From Bacillus mesophilus (GTDB lineage: Bacteria > Bacillota > Bacilli > Bacillales > SA4), in the NCBI RefSeq assembly GCF_011008845.1, contig NZ_JAAIWM010000001.1, positions 310,001 to 374,000 of the forward strand: 64,000 nucleotides of DNA, read 5' to 3'. Position 1 is the stretch's first letter; each line of letters begins with the position of its first letter. Below the pieces are notes generated by a model. It was not told where the DNA came from. It saw only the letters and a program-made list of their open reading frames with translations, and made no database searches. Position numbers and translations under genes: made by a program. Shown here in pieces: positions 15,939 to 25,637 of this stretch.

Positions 15939-17451
15939 TATAGGTGAAGATAAAGCTCGAAATGATCGACTTATCTCAATTGGACAAGTTTCTGCCGGGA
16001 TTGCTCATGAAGTTCGAAATCCTCTAACATCAGTAAAGGGATTTCTTCAATTACTTCAAGAGGAAAAGGAATCACCTTATCTGAACATTGCAATGGATGA
16101 ACTCGAAAGAGCTTTAAGTACACTTAATAACCTATTACAAGTTTCTAAACCAGATCTAGAAGCGGAACCATATAAATACATATCAATCGGTACGGAACTT
16201 GACTCCATCCTAAGCTTATTTCAAGAGCATATGTACAGGGTATCACTTGTTAAAAGCATCAGTGATTATCAAGTAAAAATATATGGACAAAAGAACTCAT
16301 TAAAAAAAGCATTCTTTAATTTGTTAAAGAACGCCTTTGAAGCTATGCCCAGTCAAGGAGAGCTACGAATATCACAGTTCGTAAAAAATGAGACCATACA
16401 TATTATGATTCAAGATAACGGAACAGGGATTCCAAAGGAAAAACTCGATTTACTCGGTACACCTTTTTTTACAACAAAAGAAAATGGTACAGGAATGGGA
16501 CTAACCCAGGTGTTTACAACATTACACAAGCATGGTGCAAAAGTGAATGTAACAAGCGAAGAAGGAATTGGAACAACATTTACCATCCTTTTTCCTATTA
16601 AGAATGTTAAGGAAGTGAAGATTGAAAAAATGAATCAATTACAAACTAAAGAAGATCAAAGTTTTAAGGAATTCTTATATGACAACCAGGAAACTTTTGA
16701 TAGAATTCTACATGATCGTACAAAGAATGTATTCTTACATTTAAAGAAATCTTCATTTCAAGAGCAATCCATGTTTGAGATTGCAAAAAGAATTATCAGC
16801 TTAATCGATCAAGATGCAGAGCATGAATTGATTGAACTAGCCAAACAACAGGGTGCTCTTTGGGCTAAGAACGAATTAGCTTCTATGATTAAGCTTGAAT
16901 GGTTTCAGGAATTACGAAGTATTTACTGGGACTTCATGTATCATTATTTTCAAAATATCTCAATCAGCATCGAAGAATTTTTTACATTCGAAAAGAAAAC
17001 CAATCATTATGTGGACTCATATCTTAATAATTTTATAGTTAGCTATACTGATTACAATAATAAAATTCTACAGTCACAGCGTGAGGTAATTGAGGAACTT
17101 TCAGTACCAATTATTCCACTTACTGATAAAATAGCTATATTGCCAATCGTGGGTACAATGGATACATATCGTGCAAAAAGACTTCAAGAAAAAGCATTAT
17201 CACATATTGAAAAAGAACGGTTAAAAAAGATGATCATCGACTTATCTGGTGTTGCATATATGGATACAGCTGTAGTTAGCCATCTCTTTAAAATCGTTGA
17301 AGGTTTTGCTCTATTAGGCTGTGATGCTGTTATAACTGGTATTCGATCTGAAGTAGCAAATACAATGATTGAATTAGGAGTTACATTCAGTAATCGTATT
17401 GAGACAAAAGCTGATCTCAAGCAAACTCTTGAAGAACTGAAAATCATATAA
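15892..17451 (+). CDS. Soluble histidine kinase fused to an RsbR-like STAS domain
   Basis: A 519-residue protein. An N-terminal HisKA domain (VSAGIAHEVRNPLTSVKGF, phosphoacceptor His39) and HATPase (N-box FFNLLKNAFEAM, G1 IQDNGTGIP, F/G2 FFTTKENGTGMGL) occupy about 1-235, resembling sporulation kinases. A helical region (about 255-385) follows, then a STAS domain (about 400-519) like RsbR. The two RsbR phosphothreonine positions are kept as T459 (YMDTAVVSH) and T491 (ANTMIELG). There are no membrane segments. It starts at TTG 15892 inside the RsbT-like gene, after GGGGGG. Residue numbers use this start. A terminator follows. It suggests a kinase-stressosome hybrid; output unknown. Confidence 0.85.
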   Translation: MLKNGIVELLPEQLHNIGEDKARNDRLISIGQVSAGIAHEVRNPLTSVKGFLQLLQEEKESPYLNIAMDELERALSTLNNLLQVSKPDLEAEPYKYISIGTELDSILSLFQEHMYRVSLVKSISDYQVKIYGQKNSLKKAFFNLLKNAFEAMPSQGELRISQFVKNETIHIMIQDNGTGIPKEKLDLLGTPFFTTKENGTGMGLTQVFTTLHKHGAKVNVTSEEGIGTTFTILFPIKNVKEVKIEKMNQLQTKEDQSFKEFLYDNQETFDRILHDRTKNVFLHLKKSSFQEQSMFEIAKRIISLIDQDAEHELIELAKQQGALWAKNELASMIKLEWFQELRSIYWDFMYHYFQNISISIEEFFTFEKKTNHYVDSYLNNFIVSYTDYNNKILQSQREVIEELSVPIIPLTDKIAILPIVGTMDTYRAKRLQEKALSHIEKERLKKMIIDLSGVAYMDTAVVSHLFKIVEGFALLGCDAVITGIRSEVANTMIELGVTFSNRIETKADLKQTLEELKII

Positions 17452-17456
17452 AAATT

Positions 17457-17490
17457 GGTGCAGCGTTCCGGAGCTGCACCTTTTTCTTTA
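17457..17490 (+). terminator. Terminator of the RsbT-like/HK-STAS operon
   Basis: Stem GGTGCAGC/GCTGCACC (17457-17464 with 17473-17480) followed by TTTTTCTTT. Confidence 0.88.
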
Positions 17491-17741
17491 GCCTTAAATA
17501 GAGTTATAAATAATACTTTTATTATAAAGTTGATAACTATCAGGTACTCTTCCTTTACTAGCATAGAAAACTAAGTACTCACCACGACTTAGGACTGGTA
17601 ATTACCTAGTTTTTCTAATCTTTTCAACATGTTTAGAGATATTCCGTGTTATAATTTTTGATATAATTAAGTAACTTATCGATAGTAATTACTATGTTCA
17701 TAGAATCGGTTTAGATATTAAATAGACAGGTTGGTATTAAA

Positions 17742-18614
17742 ATGAGTGAGCAATACACACGGAGAGGATTTCTAAAACGGGCATTTGGCTACTCGATCGG
17801 TACCCTTTTTACAATTTCATTTGGATATACATACGCGAGATATATAGAGCCTGAACAATTAGAAATAAATCGTTTCAATATTAGTTCTACATTGGTCCCT
17901 AAAGGTTTTAATGGTATTAAAATATTACAATTTAGTGATACTCACATTGGACACTATTACAATGAAGAACAATTTAAGGAACTTATCACAACAATCAACC
18001 AACAGGAAGCCGATATGGTTTTTTTCACAGGTGATTTGATTGATGCACCTGATTTATATGAAAATCCCTCCCAGTTGATTCCTTTGTTGTCTGCCATAAA
18101 TGCACCATTAGGAAAGTTTTCGATATATGGAAATCATGATCATGGTGGATATGGAACTGAATCATATAAACAGATCATGGAGCAGTCTGGTTTCGAATTA
18201 CTAGTTAATTCTTCGACTTCCATTTCTATTAATAACGAATCTATTACCATTGCTGGTCTAGATGATTATATGCTAGGTCGTCCAGATTTTGAGCAAACGC
18301 TAAGACCCATTCCCGAGGGTGAGTATACCATTTTGCTTGCTCATGAACCTGATGTTGCGAAAATCAGTCACTCTTACCCCGTACACCTTCAGTTATCTGG
18401 TCATAGTCATGGGGGTCAAATCAAGCTTCCACTTTACGGCGCCATTGTTACTCCTCCCTATGCTAATGATTATGTAGAAGGATTTTATGAAATTGGGAGC
18501 GTTCCACTAACCTTATATGTTAATAGAGGCCTTGGGACAACTCGAATCCCCCTTCGATTTTTATCAAAACCTGAAATTAGTATTTTTACGCTTAAAAGCG
18601 GCGAACCAACATAA
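17742..18614 (+). CDS. ykuE: Twin-arginine exported metallophosphoesterase YkuE
   Basis: A 290-residue protein with the Tat-type motif TRRGFLK at residues 6-12 followed by a hydrophobic stretch. Calcineurin-like metal-binding motifs follow: FSDTHIGH, FTGDLIDAPD, GNHDHGG, AHEPD and SGHSHGGQ. In B. subtilis YkuE is a known substrate of the TatAyCy translocase and is metal-dependent; the physiological phosphoester is not clear. Location between the HK-STAS gene and the GGDEF-EAL gene differs from B. subtilis, where it neighbours fadH. A shared terminator ends it. Confidence 0.9.
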   Translation: MSEQYTRRGFLKRAFGYSIGTLFTISFGYTYARYIEPEQLEINRFNISSTLVPKGFNGIKILQFSDTHIGHYYNEEQFKELITTINQQEADMVFFTGDLIDAPDLYENPSQLIPLLSAINAPLGKFSIYGNHDHGGYGTESYKQIMEQSGFELLVNSSTSISINNESITIAGLDDYMLGRPDFEQTLRPIPEGEYTILLAHEPDVAKISHSYPVHLQLSGHSHGGQIKLPLYGAIVTPPYANDYVEGFYEIGSVPLTLYVNRGLGTTRIPLRFLSKPEISIFTLKSGEPT

Positions 18615-18648
18615 AAAAGTGTGAAGCTGCCTTCACACTTTTTTTATT
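18613..18648. terminator. Bidirectional terminator between ykuE and the GGDEF-EAL gene
   Basis: Stem AAAAAAGTGTGAAG/CTTCACACTTTTTT (left arm 18613-18626, right arm 18631-18644) with T and A runs at its ends. Confidence 0.88.
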
Positions 18649-20755
18649 TCAAAAAACCCTTTTCAATTTGATTTGCAGGGACCGGCTTACTGAATAAGTA
18701 CCCTTGTGCTTTTTCGCAATCAACTTTTCTTAGAAACTCAGCTTGTTCTTCTAACTCCACACCCTCAGCGACAACATTAAAGCCCAAACTATGAGCCATA
18801 TGGATAATGGTCTTGGTAATCGCTGCGTCCTTTTCATCAGTTAACACATCACGTACGAAAGATTGGTCGATTTTCAAGGTGTTTAATGGGAATGTCTTTA
18901 AATAGCTTAGTGAAGAGTATCCTGTCCCAAAATCATCTACTGAAATCTGAACACCTGTCTCTTTTAGCTTATGAAGGATCTTGATTGTTTCTTTTGTATC
19001 TAGCATAGCACCTTCAGTAATCTCAATTTCTAACTGTGATGGTTCAATTCCATTCCTCTGAATAGATTCTTTAATATATTCTACTAGATTCGGTTGTTGG
19101 AATTGTCTTGCTGATAAGTTAATAGCTACAGAGATATTCGTATGACCATTGTTTCTCCATTTGCTTAACTGCGTACACACCTCATTAATAACCCATTCTC
19201 CAATTGGAATGATAATACCGGTCTCTTCTGCTAATGGGATAAAATCGATAGGTGAAACAAAACCTAGCAAACCACAGTTCCATCTTAAAAGAGCCTCATA
19301 GCTATATACCTCACCAGTAAATAAATCAACTTGAGGTTGGTAATATAGTATTAGTTCGTCTTTCTCTATTGCTCTTCGTAAGCAAGTCTCGAGAAGCATC
19401 GTTTGAGAATCATCTTTCTTCATATCATTTGAGTAAAATTGGTAATGACCTCTACCTCTTTCCTTTACTCGGTATAAAGCTGTATCTGCACTCTTAATTA
19501 ACGTCTCTTCATCCTTGCCATCATAAGGATAGATACTTATTCCAACACTAGGTGTCACATAAAATTCTTGAGAGGTGAGAAGGAAAGGGTTTTGAAACAA
19601 TAAGAGAACTTCTTCTGCGATTGCTTCAGTTTTACATCTATTAGTATCTTCGATGATCAAGATAAACTCATCGCCACCTTGGCGATACACCGTTATGTTT
19701 GGATACCTTTGTATAAGCGAGGAAAGACGTTGAGCTACTTCTTTTAATAATAAATCCCCGACGTAATGTCCCATGCTATCATTTAGAAATTTAAAGCGAT
19801 CTAAGTCTAAATACATTAAACCAAAAATATGATTATGTTCTTTAGATTGTAGTACCACTTCATGAATGTCCTCTTTTAATGAACTCCTATTAGGAAGCCC
19901 CGTTAAGTGGTCATGATAAGTAATAAACTTCATAACTTCATTACTACGAAGCTGCTCAGTAATATCTCTCATAATAATATAGACACCTTTAATTTCTACA
20001 TTCACCACAATTGGAATCATTTTTAATTGAACATCAATGATATTACCTGACTTATGAATCATTTGACATGTAATATTATCTTTCGTTTTACCCTTTAGAG
20101 TATCGTAGAAAAGTTGCTCTATTTTTTTATGATGCTCATTAACGACAAGAGAAGTTAATAATAAGTGCTTTAATTCCTTTTCAGTATAACCCGTTATTGC
20201 ATACGTGGAAGGGTTAGCATTTAGTATCACTCTGCTTTCATTCACCGAAAACACCGCATCCATATTGTGATCCATTAGGGATTTATAGCGCTGTTGGCTT
20301 TCCAACAGAATAAACTTTTCCTGCATTTTGTCTGTGATGTCTCTGGTTACAGAAACAACGTAACGGCATTGCCCGGCTTCATCATGAATAGGAGTCAAAA
20401 TTGACTCACTGAACACCTCTTTTTCCTCAATCTTGATTGTGTCTTGGAACACAAGAGGCTGACTAAGGCTAACTGCTTTTTCATAATACCTCTGGAGATG
20501 ATCAGCAAAGTCACCTGGAATCACCTCTTGAATGGTTAGGCCGATACTTTTTTCAGTTATATTAGCCCTTTTGAACGCAGATTTATTAGCATAAACATAA
20601 CGGAATGTGTTCCCGTTTTCTACCTTCATCAAATAAACAAGATCGCTCACCACATTAAGGATGATCTCATTAATAATTTGAGCCATTTTATTAGGAGAAT
20701 CTTTATCGTTCATATCTTCTAGCTCAATTTTAAGCTGTTGTTTAATCCGACTCAT
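18644..20755 (-). CDS. PAS-PAS-GGDEF-EAL cyclic di-GMP protein
   Basis: A 703-residue cytoplasmic protein with no membrane segment. PAS domains at about 25-140 and 155-270 are followed by GGDEF (YRQGGDEFILIIE, about 365) and EAL (SYEALLRWN, about 460, then NLSARQFQQPNL, EITEGAM, DDFGTGYSSL, KIDQSFV). Both the cyclase loop and the EAL catalytic residues are intact, so it may make and degrade c-di-GMP, with PAS inputs setting the balance. No RxxD inhibitory site before GGDEF was seen. The gene stands alone; two crcB genes lie upstream. Confidence 0.9.
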   Translation of the reverse strand: MSRIKQQLKIELEDMNDKDSPNKMAQIINEIILNVVSDLVYLMKVENGNTFRYVYANKSAFKRANITEKSIGLTIQEVIPGDFADHLQRYYEKAVSLSQPLVFQDTIKIEEKEVFSESILTPIHDEAGQCRYVVSVTRDITDKMQEKFILLESQQRYKSLMDHNMDAVFSVNESRVILNANPSTYAITGYTEKELKHLLLTSLVVNEHHKKIEQLFYDTLKGKTKDNITCQMIHKSGNIIDVQLKMIPIVVNVEIKGVYIIMRDITEQLRSNEVMKFITYHDHLTGLPNRSSLKEDIHEVVLQSKEHNHIFGLMYLDLDRFKFLNDSMGHYVGDLLLKEVAQRLSSLIQRYPNITVYRQGGDEFILIIEDTNRCKTEAIAEEVLLLFQNPFLLTSQEFYVTPSVGISIYPYDGKDEETLIKSADTALYRVKERGRGHYQFYSNDMKKDDSQTMLLETCLRRAIEKDELILYYQPQVDLFTGEVYSYEALLRWNCGLLGFVSPIDFIPLAEETGIIIPIGEWVINEVCTQLSKWRNNGHTNISVAINLSARQFQQPNLVEYIKESIQRNGIEPSQLEIEITEGAMLDTKETIKILHKLKETGVQISVDDFGTGYSSLSYLKTFPLNTLKIDQSFVRDVLTDEKDAAITKTIIHMAHSLGFNVVAEGVELEEQAEFLRKVDCEKAQGYLFSKPVPANQIEKGFLK

Positions 20756-20910
20756 TTTGCTATCGCATCCTCAAGGTAAAGTAAACCGTTATTAATATCT
20801 AAAATGATACTGACGGACTCTTGGTAACGTTTCCATATTCTACATATATATTTAAAAACCCTTTTTTACGACAAGAATTGACATGAATTAATTATAACAA
20901 CAATTTAGGC

Positions 20911-20939
20911 AAAAAAGAAGACTACCTTTTCGGTAGTCT
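20911..20939 (-). terminator. Terminator of the crcB pair
   Basis: Stem AGACTACC/GGTAGTCT (20919-20926 with 20932-20939) with A-run at 20911-20916 (a U-tract on the minus strand). Confidence 0.85.
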
Positions 20940-20989
20940 ACTATTTTCTATAGGTGTTTTGTGATAGTTTTGACTTATCCATCTAAAAT

Positions 20990-21346
20990 CTAAAACATGA
21001 TCAAACCCAAATAAAAAAAGAAAACACACAATAAGAATGTAGATAAAGAATATAGGAAGAAGATCCTCCATTGTTTTTCTATTAATAGCTTTACACAATC
21101 TAACGAAAAAGTAGAGTAAGTCGTAAATGCACCAATCACACCGACCGAAACCCCTAACTTAACTTCCTCAGAATTACCCTCTAACACCCCTAATAACACT
21201 CCGAGTATTAATGAACCAACAACATTAATCAGCAGTGTAGACTTGTAGGGGCCGTAAGTCACAAACTTTTTATTTAAAAATGTTGTTAAACCGTAGCGCG
21301 CTAAGGCACCTATTAATCCTCCAAGGCAAACATAGAAGAAGGTCAA
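20990..21346 (-). CDS. crcB: Fluoride channel CrcB/Fluc, second subunit
   Basis: A 118-residue membrane protein with four hydrophobic helices. Motifs GGLIGALARYGLTT, LLINVVGSLILG and GAFTTYSTFSLD are those of CrcB. It exports fluoride. It starts at TTG (21344-21346) with AGGAGG upstream, and overlaps the stop of the previous crcB by bases 21344-21345. Many Gram-positives encode two Fluc genes that form a heterodimer. No fluoride riboswitch was recognised upstream. Confidence 0.88.
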   Translation of the reverse strand: MTFFYVCLGGLIGALARYGLTTFLNKKFVTYGPYKSTLLINVVGSLILGVLLGVLEGNSEEVKLGVSVGVIGAFTTYSTFSLDCVKLLIEKQWRIFFLYSLSTFLLCVFFFYLGLIMF

Positions 21347-21750
21347 TTTTCACTCCTCCTTTCCAGCCTTTGTGAAAGGAATTGGCTAGCCTTAACACCT
21401 ATTATTGTAAGGACGATTCCAAACACCCATGTACCTAATAGGTAACATGCTGCAAGTAAGTACAGGTTGTTAGATCCCAAATGAACGATCTCACTTGCAA
21501 AAGCAGACATCGTCGTAAATCCACCACAAAATCCAGTCCCGAATAATAGCCACAACTCCCTGTGAAAAGGTTTGTTCTTTAATGTATCAAACAGGAAGCC
21601 AATAATTAAACAACCCAACATATTGCAAAGAAAAGTTCCATACAAACTAAGAGCATCCGGAAAACCCATATATATTGCATATCTAGAGCCTGCTCCAAGA
21701 AAACCACCGACTCCAACGGAAATCCATTTGTTTTTTTTCAAATAACTCAA
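21343..21750 (-). CDS. crcB: Fluoride channel CrcB/Fluc, first subunit
   Basis: A CrcB protein with GVGGFLGAGSRYAIYMG, FLCNMLGCLIIG and GFCGGFTTMSAFASE. I prefer the TTG at 21750, giving 135 residues starting LSYLKKNKW, because GGGGG lies 7 bases before it. An ATG six codons upstream (21768) has GGGAG almost touching it and remains possible. Paired and translationally coupled with the second crcB, suggesting a heterodimeric channel. Confidence 0.85.
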   Translation of the reverse strand: MSYLKKNKWISVGVGGFLGAGSRYAIYMGFPDALSLYGTFLCNMLGCLIIGFLFDTLKNKPFHRELWLLFGTGFCGGFTTMSAFASEIVHLGSNNLYLLAACYLLGTWVFGIVLTIIGVKASQFLSQRLERRSEN

Positions 21751-21828
21751 TAATATTCCCCCGTACATGCTCCCTTTTTATCTAGATAACCATATTATAT
21801 TACGAATCTTAAAAAGGAGGCAAAAACC

Positions 21829-22035
21829 ATGTACCCAACATATAGAGCACCTCAGACACATGACCAGCGATTTCCGTTTCTACCCTTTTTAGCCGGCTTA
21901 GCTGTAAGTCCATTATTATATGGTCCTAGACCTTTTTATGGGCCATTTTATGGACCAAGACCTTTTTACGGACCATTTTATGGTGCTCCATATGGATATC
22001 CTTATGGCTTTCCATATGGCGGCTATTATCGCTAG
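21829..22035 (+). CDS. Small Gly/Pro/Tyr-rich repeat protein
   Basis: A 68-residue protein whose C-terminal half is low complexity, with GPRPFYGPFY twice in tandem and then GYPYGFPYGGYYR. It looks like small coat or surface proteins of sporeformers, but I cannot place it in a named family. AAGGAGGCAAAAACC gives a strong ribosome binding site. A terminator follows immediately, so it is a single gene, divergent from crcB. The codon-level repeat supports recent duplication of a 30-base unit. Confidence 0.75.
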   Translation: MYPTYRAPQTHDQRFPFLPFLAGLAVSPLLYGPRPFYGPFYGPRPFYGPFYGAPYGYPYGFPYGGYYR

Positions 22036-22051
22036 AAATAGCAAGAGAGAG

Positions 22052-22078
22052 GAAGCCGGTTTGGCTTCTTTTTTTTAT
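22052..22078 (+). terminator. Terminator of the Gly/Pro/Tyr-rich gene
   Basis: Stem GAAGCC/GGCTTC (22052-22057 with 22063-22068) followed by a T-run. Confidence 0.85.
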
Positions 22079-22201
22079 TTAAGGTGTAAAAGAACCCAGC
22101 ATAAATAACAAACACGATTACGTTAACCATCTAAAGTATTAAAAGGTTTGGAAATTTGATTATAATAGGCTATCATAGAAAGAAAGAAAGGAGATTAATC
22201 T

Positions 22202-22669
22202 ATGGAGAATAAAAATAAAACTGAACCACTATCAACACTAAACATTACTCATGCTATCTTTTCGGTTAATAGACATGCTAAAACAGCAACAGACCCTAAA
22301 TATTTATACTTATTAAAGCGAAAAGCATTAGAAAAATTAGTACAAGAAGGAAAGGCAAAAAAGGTTGGACTTCATTTCTCAAGAAATCCTAAAAATAGTC
22401 GGCAACAATCCGATGTCCTTGTATCTGCAGGCGATTACTTTTTTCATATGCCTCCTTCAAAAGAAGACTTCGAAAATCTTCCACACTTAGGTTCCTTAAA
22501 TCAGACCTACCGAAACCCGAAAGCTAATATGGCATTGTCCCACGCGAAAGAAATCTTACAAAATTATGTTGGTATGTTTCCTACAGCACAAAAACCTCAG
22601 AAAAAGGTAGCTACTAATACGAAATATCAAAAGCCAGTCTTTAAGCGCCTTGGAGAAAGCTATAGATAA
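22202..22669 (+). CDS. ykyB: YkyB-like protein
   Basis: A 155-residue basic protein: LNITHAIFSVNRHAKTA, then HFSRNPKNSRQQSDVLVSAG and YFFHMPPSKEDF. This is the pattern of the YkyB family of Bacillus, whose function is unknown. AAAGGAG precedes the ATG. In B. subtilis ykyB lies just downstream of cheV; here a five-gene operon lies between them. Confidence 0.85.
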   Translation: MENKNKTEPLSTLNITHAIFSVNRHAKTATDPKYLYLLKRKALEKLVQEGKAKKVGLHFSRNPKNSRQQSDVLVSAGDYFFHMPPSKEDFENLPHLGSLNQTYRNPKANMALSHAKEILQNYVGMFPTAQKPQKKVATNTKYQKPVFKRLGESYR

Positions 22670-22726
22670 AACGATAATTTTATGGAGTTTAATTACCATA
22701 TAAAAAAACTCGTATACTTCCCTATA

Positions 22727-22762
22727 TAAAAAATAAGTAGGATTCTTAGAATCCTACTTATT
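22727..22762 (-). terminator. Terminator of the hybrid kinase operon
   Basis: Stem AATAAGTAGGATT/AATCCTACTTATT (22732-22744 with 22750-22762). On the minus strand TTTTT follows. The stop codon of the hybrid kinase lies inside the hairpin. Confidence 0.85.
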
Positions 22763-25637
22763 CTTCTTCTGGGATCATAATTTGTCCTTGCTGACCTTGA
22801 TTAAGAAGAGTTTGCATAATGATTTTTGAGAGCCTACTAGGAGGATATGGCTTCACTAGGTAATCAATTGCACCTAACTCAATTCCACGCTTCTTTTCTT
22901 CAAGTGCAGAAGAAATAAAGATTGGGATTTTTTTAAACTCTTCTTTATTCTTCATATACTTGAGTAACTCCCAGCCATCCATATCTTCATCCTCTAGCAT
23001 GATATCTAACACCACAACTTCAGGTTCAAACTCTTTAAGAATCTCAATTGCACTTTTAACAGAGGGAACATGTGTAACATTAAAACCACTGTCTTTTAGC
23101 TCTGTTTCAAGCAGGTTTGATAGGCTTGAATCATCCTCAACAATTAAGACGTTTCTTCCTTCCCTCACCGACTGAGATTGGGTACTTGCTTCTAGAACAT
23201 TTTCATATTTCTGCTCTGCTAAAGCAAAAGTAACAATAAATGTACTCCCTTTTTTCAGCTCTGAATGTACAGCTATGTCTCCATCATGTGCCTTTATGAT
23301 TTCTTTCACAATCGACAACCCTAAGCCAGTACCGCCAATTCTTCGACGATCCGAATTATCCACGCGGTAAAACTTTGTGAATAATTTTGGTATGGCATCC
23401 TCTGGAATGCCTAAGCCTTGGTCTTTAATGGCTAATTTAATAGTGCCTTCTTCCTCATAGACAGTGATTGAAATGTCTCCTCCATCTGGAGAATATTTAA
23501 TGGCATTATTAATTAAGTTCATGAAAACTTGAGATATTTTATCCTTATCACATATTACTGAAGTTCTATCTGTTTTTTTCACGACAGTTATTTTATGATT
23601 CGTAAGATTGACTTTTTGAGTATCCACAACCGTATTAATGATCTGCATTAGATCTTCAACCTTCTTATCATATACCTGACTTCCAGACTCCATTTTTTGT
23701 ACATCTAAAAAATCATTTATAAGAAATGTTAGTCTCTTTGCCTCATGATAAATCGTTGATAAATACTTTTGTTGTCTTTCTGGTTTAAGCTCTTTGTGCA
23801 GCATTAACTCGGTGAATCCTAACACACTAGCTAAAGGCGTTCGCAATTCATGGCTTACTGTAGAAACAAATTCAGATTTCATCGTGTCAACTTCAAATTC
23901 CTTCGTAATATCTCGGTGAACAAATACAGTGCCAAACTTGACCTTTCCTCTTGTAAGAGGTTCAAAATAAACCTGAATAACTCTCTGGTTTGGAGATTTA
24001 GTCATATATCGATACGTTGTCTCTTCATGATTACCGCTTATCACATCATTGAAAAAGCTTACTAGTCCGTCATCATCTATTGCCCTTTCAGCAAACCTCT
24101 TTACCCAATCTCTTAACTCAACTCCCTCAAGGTCACGAGAGTGGTTACATTCAACCAAATCACAAAGGTTCGAATTAACCTGAATGATTTTACCATTTGT
24201 ATCAACCAACTGTATCCCTTCATGAATGGTGTCCATCATATCCTGAGTTAATATTCTGTCCTGTTCAGATTCTTCATAAAGCTTGATTCGTTCTAAAGAA
24301 ACGGATATTTGTTTTGCCAGTGCCTCAGATTCAAACCTTTGATCATCATCAAACATAGAACCAAGTCTAGTAAACATCAATATTCCTTCTACGTTTGACG
24401 CTGCATCTAGAACCGGAACATATAAATCTGAGCAATATAGGCTCACACTATGAAAGTCCTTTTCTGGATCTGTTGCTTCTCTTTTTATAATATAAGGCTT
24501 CTTCGTATCAATCGCGCGTCTAGCATGACCATCCATCATGGTTGATAATATTTTCCTTGCACGCTCTGAAGACATACCAAAGAATGCAAAGTCATCAGTA
24601 TGAATAAGTCCAATTAATCCCGTATCCGCCTTCAATACATAACACATATTTTCAACAATACTATTTAATACCTCTTCTTTTTTCAGAGAATACGATAGAC
24701 CATTAACAAATTTATTTCTAACAATAAGATCTTGTTCATTTTTCCGAAGTAGTTCCAATGCATTTTCTAACTCTGACTGCTGTGCCTGTAACTCTTCCTG
24801 TTGAGCAAACATTTCTTCATTTTGTGCTACAAGCTCTTGTTCATTATTTTGAATACTAGAGATCATCTTTCCAAATGCTCTACTTAAAGTACCTAACTCA
24901 TCCTTACGATTACTCTGAAAGTTGAAACTAGTTTCCTCACCTTTAGATATTAAATCTGCAGTGTTTGCAAATTCACGTAACGGTTCTCCTATTCTAGAAA
25001 TCATGGCTCTTAACATCCAGCCTAATAAGAATAGCATGACCAATAAAAAGGCAAGGTAAATATATTGAATTTGGTTTAGTTTATTAGATAATTCTTGAAA
25101 GTTCTTTTGTACATTTTCATCCATTTGAAGTCTATATGCCTTAAGCTTATTCTTCATTTCTGCGACCTTATAGGAATAATCACTTACAGCTTCATCGATT
25201 ACCTCATTGTTTTTACCAGCATCAACGTCCTCTATGATTTTAGGATAAACCTCTTTTACGAAATACTGGTGAAATTGTACTGCTTCTTGATAAAATTCCT
25301 CATCCACATCATTATCTTTCAACTGTTCAAGTCTATTAAGTGCCCCAATGAGAATGGGTTTTTGTAATTCTGCATTTTCTTTAAATCGATCTGTAACTGA
25401 CCCATATGCAATATGACCTCTCGTTTCAAAAAACAGATCATTAAAAGCATAATCTAAATCTTGGGCAACCTTCTCCTTTGCTTCACTCTCACGACTAATT
25501 TCATCATAACGATTTGTTATGTATTGTTCATACATTGAAACAATTAGTGAACTAACAAAAAATAGAAGGATAAAAACTCCTACAATTAAGACAATTTGCC
25601 TTGATAAACTACGTGAGAAGTATTCCTTAATTTTCAC
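22758..25637 (-). CDS. Hybrid histidine kinase with HAMP, GAF, PAS and receiver
   Basis: A 959-residue membrane kinase. TM1 about 14-36, an extracellular helical sensor about 37-190, TM2 about 192-212, HAMP about 213-268, a Gln/Glu-rich coiled coil about 262-300, GAF about 310-450, PAS about 455-575, HisKA (TVSHELRTPLASVLGF), HATPase (INNAIKYSPDG, KDQGLGIP, GGTGLGLSIVK) and a C-terminal receiver (VVVLDIML) with its phosphoacceptor Asp. A GTG start at 25637 after GAGGAG overlaps the upstream response regulator by 11 bases. It is the last of five genes in a polysaccharide/c-di-GMP operon and may feed the Hpt protein at the other end. Confidence 0.92.
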   Translation of the reverse strand: MKIKEYFSRSLSRQIVLIVGVFILLFFVSSLIVSMYEQYITNRYDEISRESEAKEKVAQDLDYAFNDLFFETRGHIAYGSVTDRFKENAELQKPILIGALNRLEQLKDNDVDEEFYQEAVQFHQYFVKEVYPKIIEDVDAGKNNEVIDEAVSDYSYKVAEMKNKLKAYRLQMDENVQKNFQELSNKLNQIQYIYLAFLLVMLFLLGWMLRAMISRIGEPLREFANTADLISKGEETSFNFQSNRKDELGTLSRAFGKMISSIQNNEQELVAQNEEMFAQQEELQAQQSELENALELLRKNEQDLIVRNKFVNGLSYSLKKEEVLNSIVENMCYVLKADTGLIGLIHTDDFAFFGMSSERARKILSTMMDGHARRAIDTKKPYIIKREATDPEKDFHSVSLYCSDLYVPVLDAASNVEGILMFTRLGSMFDDDQRFESEALAKQISVSLERIKLYEESEQDRILTQDMMDTIHEGIQLVDTNGKIIQVNSNLCDLVECNHSRDLEGVELRDWVKRFAERAIDDDGLVSFFNDVISGNHEETTYRYMTKSPNQRVIQVYFEPLTRGKVKFGTVFVHRDITKEFEVDTMKSEFVSTVSHELRTPLASVLGFTELMLHKELKPERQQKYLSTIYHEAKRLTFLINDFLDVQKMESGSQVYDKKVEDLMQIINTVVDTQKVNLTNHKITVVKKTDRTSVICDKDKISQVFMNLINNAIKYSPDGGDISITVYEEEGTIKLAIKDQGLGIPEDAIPKLFTKFYRVDNSDRRRIGGTGLGLSIVKEIIKAHDGDIAVHSELKKGSTFIVTFALAEQKYENVLEASTQSQSVREGRNVLIVEDDSSLSNLLETELKDSGFNVTHVPSVKSAIEILKEFEPEVVVLDIMLEDEDMDGWELLKYMKNKEEFKKIPIFISSALEEKKRGIELGAIDYLVKPYPPSRLSKIIMQTLLNQGQQGQIMIPEEE

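Noticed and set aside
21751-21828. Fluoride riboswitch before crcB
   Set aside because: The short leader lacks the conserved crcB-motif sequences; only a ribosome binding site is evident.
22960-23175. Short plus-strand ORF inside the hybrid kinase
   Set aside because: It is a shadow frame with no ribosome binding site; the kinase domains on the other strand explain the sequence.
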